A DNA stretch of 64,000 nucleotides from Mercenaria mercenaria (taxonomy: Eukaryota > Mollusca > Bivalvia > Venerida > Veneridae): assembly GCF_021730395.1 (NCBI RefSeq), contig NC_069377.1, positions 72,237,501-72,301,500 of the forward strand, written 5' to 3'. The notes beneath the pieces are model-generated. The model had not been told where the DNA came from. It saw only the letters and a program-made list of their open reading frames with translations, and ran no database searches. Each line of letters starts with the position of its first letter. Position 1 is the first letter of the stretch. Made by a program: the position numbers and the translations under genes. This document shows positions 57,894-64,000 of the stretch, piece after piece.

Positions 57894-58769
57894 CAGTCGA
57901 ATACCGTTACCTCGATATTCAAGGGACTGAAAAAATTGCATCGACGTATCCGAAGTTCGACGTAACGATATCGACTGTCAGGGACTACTTTGTACTTGTG
58001 TCTTTATTGTCATTATATCTTATGCTTTTTTCCAGAGGGCTTGAAAGTGGAAAGAAATAATATAAAACGTAAATATGACTTTAATTTTATTGACAAATAA
58101 ATCATGTTAATCAAATACATACATACAACTTTTAAATTTTTGAAAATATACATTTAAACATAAGCATTTTTATTCCTTCCCTAATCAAGTCTGAATGCAG
58201 CGGTAATGTTTCTAGTTGAGTAGTCATTTTGACTGTGCTTCGATAACGAAAATTTGCCAGTTAAATACGCATATTATTACTCAATCCTAAATGGTTGATT
58301 TTTACTCAGTCAAACAGAAAATATTTCATCCAAATTAGTTTTTATTTTCGAAAATAGCTTTCCTGCTTGCACGGTGTTTTATAAGACTAATTATTGGGAA
58401 TTAAATGCAAAACTTCCTGATATTTAAATTGGATTAAAGATTAAATAACAAACAAAACAAACACACAAACTAACTTGAATATGATTAATACATCGCCGGA
58501 CAACAATAGGTTGATTTTCACACCTTACAAATAACATGGATATTTTTTGACAAGCTGTGATATCGACGAAACCAGGAGTAAAAACAGTAAAGGTAAGTTG
58601 ACGGGACTGATAAAATCTCATCGAATTAAACAAAATATCGAGCTAATCATATCGAGGTAATGATAAATAATTACATTAAGATGAATAGGGAAAAATCGGG
58701 ACCGAATCAAACACATCGTGCTAACCGGAGTATCGAGCTAACCGATGTCTAGGTAACGATATTCAACTG
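57894..58769. mobile_element. 876-bp TA-flanked DNA element with CAGTYGAATAYCG ends
   Basis: CAGTCGAATACCGTTACCT at 57894 and the inverse of CAGTTGAATATCGTTACCT ending at 58769, each flanked by TA (57892-57893; 58770-58771). Subterminal TATCGAG and GTAACGAT motifs iterate in both arms. Ends and TA target fit Tc1/mariner-like non-autonomous elements; no transposase. Confidence 0.8.
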
Positions 58770-58771
58770 TA

Positions 58772-59154
58772 TTTCGTTATAGTTACATCTCACGCTCACA
58801 TTTCAAATAACTCCATATAATTCTAAAAGCTAAGCTTATTACAGTAAACATATTTCATTCAAAATAATTCCATTAGTCACGATCAAAAACGTAACATACA
58901 TTTATCATGTACACTTAAAACATTTGTTTTCTGTTAAATTAATCCTGACTAATGAAATCATTTGCTTCTTTAGTAACATTCTTAACTTTTTACCGGCTAT
59001 ATTTCTTTGCCATTCCTCACCATAAACCCATTCGGCGTGGGATACCAATTCATCGAATTTGCTTGTTAACACTATATATTAACTTAGTAATTTGATTTGT
59101 TCTGTGATATTTTTATGTCAGTTAATATGATTATAGTTTTGTGATACATGTAAG
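58772..59154. other. no recognised feature
   Basis: AT-rich spacer. Confidence 0.35.
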
Positions 59155-59472
59155 TTAAAAACAAGGATGAATATCCAACAGGGAAAGCCACGTTCTAAAA
59201 ACGCAGCCTCCCCAAACGTAAACGCAGCACGCGGACGCGCAAACGACCAACACACACACGCACACTCGCACGCACACACATACACACAAGTAAACACACA
59301 CTGACAAAACAAACAAATAAAGGAACACAGTGGGGCACCGCCTTGGAACAGTCAGCGGCAAAACCACCACTGGGGAGCTTAAACCGGTTTAAGATGCACC
59401 TAACCACCATGTTCCAAAGTCACAAGACATTGTAAATAAAGGTTATCCCCGCCAGGTGAAACCCTAACATAA
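59155..59472. mobile_element. dispersed repeat with CA-rich centre, copy 2
   Basis: Same layout as 50270-50665: AAAACAAGGATGAATATCCA, CAGGGAAAG, a CA-rich centre, CAGTGGGGCACCGCCTTGGA, CCACTGGGGAGCTTAA, CCCCGCCAGGTGAA. It sits at the left boundary of duplication block B. Confidence 0.75.
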
Positions 59473-59479
59473 TCATTTA

Positions 59480-60090
59480 ATAATGTAAATGTTTTGGTTC
59501 ACAAATAGAATTTCATCAGTGTATTATTTCCATAAACTCAGACCCTTTGTATTTTCATACGAGTCAAATTCTATGGTGGTATATTCATTTCGATAACTAT
59601 AGGTATATATCTTCTGAAAAAATTATCTTAGTAGAGGTTGCCGTCCATGTGTTGTTCAAAAAGACTTTTGCTCTAGTTTTGATTTTTTGGAACTGAAAAT
59701 ATTCTTCTAATGCAAAGAGCTACACTATAAGACAGTGTTTGACAGTGTTCGGGGTGATAGAGATTTGGAAGAAGGTATTGATATTTACTTGTATGTATTG
59801 AATATAGATCGGTTATCTTATAACCTACAATCTGTGACATTATGTCTAGAAAAAATGGTTTTCTTTTAAAGTCAGGTCCTCTGAAAGTCGGTCTTGTAAA
59901 TAAAGACCTTTTATATTTGTTTCTTTTATTTGGCAAATCTTTTAAACATTTTAATCCTAAAATTATAGATATATTGTGCTACAGTTATTCCATCAAAGAA
60001 ATCAACAGGTTCAAGTCTTTCTATTGATGTTTTTAAGCCAAGGTTGCACTGTATATACAGACACGTAGTTACATTACTTCATTTCATTTG
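59480..60090. repeat. upstream part of the sulfotransferase duplication block, copy B
   Basis: Collinear with 41130-41740, with scattered indels. Confidence 0.85.
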
Positions 60091-60095
60091 AGATA

Positions 60096-60556
60096 GGTGG
60101 GCCTGTGGTCTAGTGGTAACACGCTTGACTGTCAATCCAGAGGTCCGGGGTTCGAATCCCGTTCCAGACACTGTAAATTTCTGAGGTGCTCTTGAGTGTC
60201 TCCCACCTAACTTATAGGCCTGTACTGGTTCTTCCCAGGAAAGACGGCTTCGCGTGTAATGGTGCTATACACCGGGCACGTTAAAGAACCAGACTGTCTA
60301 TTCGTAAAGAGCTAGGTTAAGTTAGCCAGTCAGGCCTATATCTAACAAGAATTTCTCTCTATCTGTTTTAGGGATTTTATTTCACTCTGTCCTTCTGGTC
60401 AGGTCGCTCTGTACTAGTAAAGGATGAATTTCGCGCCCTGTGTGGCTGCGTTTGCTATTTGTAAAGCGCCTTTGAACGTGTTTATCATGAAAAGGGCGCT
60501 ATATAAATCTGGTTTAATAATAATAACAATAATAAAAATAATAATAATAATAATAG
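60096..60556 (+). mobile_element. tRNA-Asp-headed SINE inserted in duplication block B
   Basis: The head 60100-60172 resembles tRNA-Asp (anticodon GTC) with A box TAGTGGTAACACG and a perfect B box GGTTCGAATCC. The body has CACCGGGCACGTTAAAGAACC-like sequence (the conserved marine-SINE motif) and GCGCTATATAAAT; the tail is (AAT)n. Copy A lacks it: the flanks TTTGAGAT and the downstream TATTTGAATAG join directly near 41735. Insertion therefore followed the duplication. Confidence 0.8.
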
Positions 60557-60969
60557 GATGTATCCCTGTTGATATATTCAGCATCCTATTTGAATAGTAA
60601 GTTAGCATTTTAAAGAACTTTGCATTTAATATTTCGAATTTTAATATTAACAGCTTGCATTTATCATTTGACAACACAGTTTTGCAGTCAATATTTGACA
60701 TTGGACATTTGACAATGAGCATTTGCATTACTTATTTAGCATTTAGCATTTTGCATTTAGTGTGGCACACCGCCCTTCAATAAATGTACACACAATAAAA
60801 TATATAATAAAATGATATCTCGGCATTACCTTGACCTCAAGTTTAAAACTGTTTTAAACTCATGAATGAGATAAACCATCACGTCATGTGCGATATACTT
60901 TATACATACGTTATAAATGTATGTGTATTTTACTTTGGATAAAAATTGTGAAATTAGTGATTTAACCAG

Positions 60970-63919
60970 ATGTCTGAGGTGAACGAAGATGAACAACAAG
61001 GGAAAGTGGAGCTTGAAAAGCTGAAGATAAGGCCCAGAGAATATAAAGGAATATTGTGACAATGAAGTGGAAGTCATAGAGAATATGGATACAAGGGAAG
61101 ACGACATCTGGGTCTGTAGTTACCCAAGATCAGGTTTGGATGTAGATATACTCTGAGAATTCGTGTGTAACGTGTTAAATAATAAGTAAGCATTTGTACT
61201 AAGATATGCATTTTGTTCAATACGATTCACTTTATTTTGCTGTTGAATTGGATCTTAATCATGCAATGGTAAGTAATGAAATAAACATAAAATGTGTGAT
61301 GGCGTTTAATTTATTATAGCTGTTTGCTTTTTAGTCTTCTTGAATAAATTCAATCTGACTTGAATTCCGTAAATTATATAAACAACTCATCAAAAGATGT
61401 TATGACTTATGTAATTTGAGACAAGCCCAGTGTTCTTGTTAATGAAACCTATAAAGTCAGTTGACAAACATAAAACGCAAACGAGAAATGAATGTATATG
61501 ATAAATCTTTCCTGTATTATGCAAAAAATTATACAGAAGCTATGTTATGTATTTTGAAGGAGTGAAGTATGTAGAGCAGCTGCCGTCACCTCGAATGATT
61601 AAATGCCATCTACATCACTTTCTTCTTCCGGAACAATTAAGAAAAGGCAAGGGACGGGTATGTTTTGTAACCTTCATAAAAGTGTACATTGACCCTCACT
61701 TTTCCTGTTCTTGAACGCCGTTCTCTTTCATTTGTTTTCAAAGTCTTCAAGCTCAATTTTATGAACGCTTTTCAAACCTCTTACACTCGTTAATGTGGAG
61801 CCCATTGTGTTGAAAGGGCAGTGCGTGCTCGAGAGCATTGTGCCAGGATTCTGCTACATAATCAATTCATTCTTTTCAGTCTTCTTATAATTAGTATGAA
61901 CAATTTAGAAAATTATTCACATAAAATGAATGCCTTACAATAAAATAATATGTTACATTCTGATCTATTTTCACCAGATTATTTATATTGCGAGGAACCC
62001 AAAGGACGTAGTGGTCTCCTGGTATCATGTACTGGAGTGGACAGACGAATTAGGTGATACTTTAGACACATGGGATACATTTTTAGATTCATTTGTCGAT
62101 GGAACCGGTAAGTTTGAATTTCAGATTGGCCAAGCATAAACGTGTGCACATATCTCAAATCAAATTAATGTTAGTTAGCAAAGCAAAACAATTATTTAAA
62201 TTGTCTTTTATAGCCTTAATAGGGTCTGTTGAAGTGTATTAAAGTAATTACATGTGTTTTCTCATATTCAGAGGTAAATTCAATTATCAGCTTGAGAGTT
62301 CCAAGTTCTGGTAGCAGATGACACTTCAGACTCCATTATTCAATTTACAACAAATATAAACTTTGATTGTTAGTTGCAATCATGGCACCATTTCTTTAGC
62401 TTGACTGACGGTCTGCCCAGCAGTAAGAGTGGGCACTCTGCATGCATTGCCTCTACTACAGTATGCTAACTATTTTTAATTGACTTTATTAACACTTGAT
62501 GCAATTGATTATCCTTGGCTCTATGTAAATACAGCTCACTCAAAAGATAATAGGTAAGGGTAGATTTCTCGGAAGCACAGAGCACCACAAACACAGCCTC
62601 AGAGCCACGCATTTGCAAAGTAGGCCCTCAACTAAAAGAAGCTGTAACGGAAAAATATTACAGACGGGTTGCTTCAAAAATCCAACAAGTACATCTTAAT
62701 TTTATGCAAAATATAGATAGAGGGGGAGGAATGGTAAGAGGTAGAAAGGAAGGTTGGGGAGGGGGTTGAAGGGGAAAGTAGAACAAGGATGAATATACAA
62801 AGGGAATGCTACGTTCCTTAATCACAGTTACACTACAACGTAAACCACAGTAGTTCAGACACTCATGTACCAAAGACAAACACCCACACCCACACACAAC
62901 TAACATAAATAAACAGACAAGTAAGTTATAACAACACTGTATGGCAACACTGTTAATTTTCGCTTGTAAATTATTTTTCTTTCTATGTTTTAAAAGGTAT
63001 ATATTGTCCCTGGCCACGACATGTGACAGAATATTGGGAGCGGAGAGAAGACAAAAATGTTCTGTTCCTCAAATACGAAAACGTTGAATGACACTAATAA
63101 ATCTATTTTAAACAGGCCATTAAATGGGTGACATGACATTCCCTGTTTGATATTTGTCCTCGTTTTTAGCAATATTTCCAGTTGTATAAAGCAATGTCTA
63201 TGTGTCTGTACGTCATCAAACTGGATTCTTTGAATAATATCCAGAATAAAAGATATACATTATAATGGTGGTCTATTTCAAATATTAACGTCCCTAAAAT
63301 AGCTACTTTTGGTTTTAGGATATATCTAAAGCAGTGAAAGATATTGCAAATTTTCTCAGCCGTGAGGTTACGGATGATGATGTGGACAGAATAAGCAAGT
63401 TTGTCATGTTGACAACATGAGGAAGAATGATGCGATAACATGTCTTACTGGAGAAATATCAAAAAGGTCAATGACAACGCTGGTGGACGTTTTATAAACA
63501 AAGGTGTGTGCGTTTCCCGCTTCTACATAGAATAGCACTGATGGCTGGAATGTTTAACTGAAAACATTTACACAATATTTTTTTCCGAATTGAAAGCTTA
63601 ACCTGTACTCAGAGGTATCATACATGAGGTTCAATGCGAGCTTGGGTAAATGTGTTATATCAATCATAAACCTTGTTGCATTAAACGGTTGTAATTAAAC
63701 ATGTCAAATAGCTATGAATTATTACATAGCGTTTACGAACTTAAGTTTTTTTTAAATAAAGATTTGTTTTTCTATATATTCTGCTTTAATGCATTCTTAT
63801 CTTTCTCTATAAGTAAATCAGGTGTTTGGAAAGAATTCTTGTCCAACGATGAAGCGAACAGAATTGATGGTCTCCTGGAGTCAAGCAGTCGGGACTTACA
63901 TTTGAAGATTGAAGATTGA
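60970..63919 (+). pseudogene. cytosolic sulfotransferase copy B, disabled
   Basis: Collinear with copy A. Exon 1 keeps the ancestral start (MSEVNEDEQQGKVELEKLK) but has a 5-bp deletion after GGAATATTG, giving an immediate TGA. Exon 2 (PAPS-loop continuation) is absent; a deletion of about 205 bp joins AATAAATT to CAATCTGACTT near 61351. Exon 3 (61560-61657, with VEQLPSPRMIKCHLHHFLLP) and exon 4 (61978-62107, IIYIARNPKDVVVSWYHVLE) look good. Exon 5 (62998-63085) has lost its donor through a deletion. Exon 6 (63320-63505) has a 1-bp deletion in the KFCHV codons and a scrambled MANLS region. Exon 7 (63814-63919) has an altered acceptor. Transcribed pseudogene or recent loss cannot be distinguished. 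Confidence 0.9.
62151..62955. mobile_element. two insertions in intron 4 of sulfotransferase B
   Basis: Compared with copy A, unrelated DNA fills 62151-62485 and 62537-62955, with shared intron sequence between (GATGCAATTGATTATC). The second insertion includes a partial copy of the CA-rich dispersed repeat (AACAAGGATGAATATAC, 62781-62900). Another short terminus of that family, inverted (ATTCCCTGTTTGATATTTGT), lies at 63138-63168 in intron 5. The first insertion has no family I recognise. Confidence 0.6.
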
Positions 63920-64000
63920 ATTAAAAACATAAGTTCCTGTATTAAACAGATACTGAATAAAAAAAGCATTTTATTTAGATGGAAGTAGCCGTAATGGTAA

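Noticed and set aside
60100-60172. Functional tRNA-Asp gene
   Set aside because: It is the head of a SINE with the conserved GGGCACGTTAAAG body and (AAT)n tail, absent from the paralogous site.

Overview
The window is animal nuclear DNA, most likely from a bivalve mollusc (a heterodont or venerid-type clam). It is AT-rich, with short exons, large introns, abundant MITEs, SINEs, LINE remains and long minisatellites. The lysozyme closely follows the known clam i-type family. The species cannot be named from sequence alone.

Three host loci can be read. (1) At 3890-4876 (+) lie the last two exons of an i-type (destabilase-like) lysozyme; its 5' exon(s) are left of the window. (2) Convergent with it, at 11966-5125 (-), is a five-exon gene that can be assembled completely with matching phase-1 junctions. 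It encodes a secreted protein of about 540 aa with a signal peptide, an uncharacterised CNDI/YCQF ectodomain, a Sushi/CCP domain, an F-type lectin (fucolectin) domain and a PAN/Apple domain. The two coding ends are about 250 bp apart, so this looks like a small pair of innate-defence genes. (3) At 42163-44617 (+) is an intact seven-exon cytosolic sulfotransferase of 297 aa. A duplicated, disabled copy lies 18 kb downstream at 60970-63919.

The most striking observation is in loci 1 and 2. The lysozyme intron holds 3.6 kb of an 82-bp minisatellite, and each unit contains the end of the missing lysozyme exon (reading A-C-L-Q-C-I-C-Q) followed by its GTAAGT donor. The lectin gene's third intron is about 2.8 kb of 45-bp and 155-bp repeats, and each monomer is a copy of that gene's own exon-3/intron junction (last 25 exon bases plus first 20 intron bases). 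Two neighbouring, convergent immune-type genes have thus independently amplified a 5' splice junction into a long array of decoy donors.

The rest is layered mobile DNA. 12-17 kb: LINE tail, SINEs, and a palindromic element with four CRE sites. 17.4-20.8 kb: a 3.3-kb TIR element with another nested inside. 22.4 kb: a 404-bp element with 10-bp target duplications and a tRNA-Thr-like core. 26-29 kb: inverted-repeat elements, one with a paralogous empty site. 31-32.7 kb: scrambled LINE. 35.3-38.5 kb: 90-bp minisatellite. 39.5-40.3 kb: 15-bp-based minisatellite. 45.7-53 kb: LINE fragment, TA-flanked MITE, 3.1-kb foldback element, reverse-transcriptase fossil, further repeats. 53.5-56.9 kb: LINE split by a 1.1-kb insertion. 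57.9-58.8 kb: TA-flanked element. No CRISPR arrays, rRNA genes or prokaryotic features were seen.
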